64,000 bases of DNA, from the NCBI RefSeq assembly GCF_003966975.1, contig NZ_AP018437.1:2542001-2606000 (forward strand), read 5' to 3'. Below the pieces are notes generated by a model. The model worked only from the letters and a program-made list of their open reading frames with translations, ran no database searches and was not told the origin of the DNA. The position numbers were made by a program, and so were the translations under genes. Shown here piece after piece: positions 63,944 through 64,000 of the stretch (position 1 is the first letter of the stretch; every line of letters starts with the position of its first letter). The stretch is from Pelolinea submarina (lineage in GTDB: Bacteria; Chloroflexota; Anaerolineae; Anaerolineales; Anaerolineaceae).

Positions 63944-64000
63944 CTATATGCCCCTAACCAGCTTAACGGTAGGGACAGCCATCATACATCTCCATGATGG
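63944..64000 (-). other. Structured sequence upstream of the DUF169 gene
   Basis: CCCTA and TAGGG flank about 13 bases (63952-63974) and CCATCAT (63979-63985) pairs with ATGATGG (63994-64000) at the very edge. The arrangement suggests a leader RNA or an operator for DUF169, but it is cut by the window end and I recognise no riboswitch class. Confidence 0.35.

Overview
The window reads as chromosome from an anaerobic bacterium, most likely of the Chloroflexota (class Anaerolineae). The evidence is indirect: the mix of families (pyruvate phosphate dikinase, TPR-type lytic transglycosylase lipoprotein, DUF362 ferredoxin-like protein, DUF3105, SelB, BMP-type ABC importer), a histone-like tail on L21, and long same-strand operons of mixed content. 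No rRNA or tRNA gene and no CRISPR array was seen, so the taxonomy stays inferred. About 53 protein genes were recognised.

Layout. 0-9 kb: end of a GGDEF-EAL protein, a lytic transglycosylase, a serine hydrolase, ppdK, an FAD oxidoreductase and a DUF2905 protein. 9.3-15.5 kb: two minus-strand units, rplU-rpmA-rpmE (L21, L27 and an L31 carrying an RNA-polymerase-alpha-CTD-like domain), then tdk-hpt-cca-hydrolase-DUF362. 15.5-32.8 kb: a nearly unbroken minus-strand run, in order of transcription: BMP lipoprotein, ABC ATPase, two permeases, threonine synthase, glycosyltransferase, fold-type-II PLP enzyme, an unknown 198-aa protein, dihydropyrimidinase, a three-gene membrane module resembling degenerate complex I antiporter subunits, a coiled-coil protein and selB. 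33-38.3 kb: carbamate kinase, a YgeW-type carbamoyltransferase, an ATCase-like carbamoyltransferase, a GntR/HutC regulator and an 8-oxoguanine deaminase. 38.5-48.4 kb: tandem DMT transporters, an AT-rich island (zinc-ribbon and WD40 genes), a YhfC/PrsW-like membrane protein, a copper SafE-cupredoxin plus HMA pair, DUF3105, a tandem repeat, a carboxymuconolactone-decarboxylase-like protein, a methyltransferase and a CDF transporter. 48.4-52.5 kb: marR with a heterodimeric ABC exporter. 52.7-59.2 kb (plus strand): a B12-binding radical SAM enzyme, an Mg-type P-ATPase and two tandem YbhN-like membrane proteins. 59.2-63.9 kb: msrB-msrA, a sigma/anti-sigma-like pair and DUF169.

How the genes may work together. 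The 22-38 kb block contains much of a gene set associated in other anaerobes with purine/urate breakdown: 8-oxoguanine deaminase (yields urate), dihydropyrimidinase-type HyuA, a YgeW-type carbamoyltransferase, carbamate kinase (ATP from carbamoyl phosphate) and a fold-type-II PLP enzyme. Here it sits beside a purine-nucleoside-type ABC importer and a HutC-family regulator. An 11-bp sequence fitting the HutC operator form (TGTTTAGACAA) lies upstream of both the deaminase-regulator genes and the importer, suggesting shared control. SelB in the same run fits a selenium-dependent lifestyle, but no selenoprotein was found here.

The items most worth following are the L31-alphaCTD fusion, the orphan antiporter-like membrane module whose expected proton-path residues appear replaced, and the nucleobase locus with its candidate operators.
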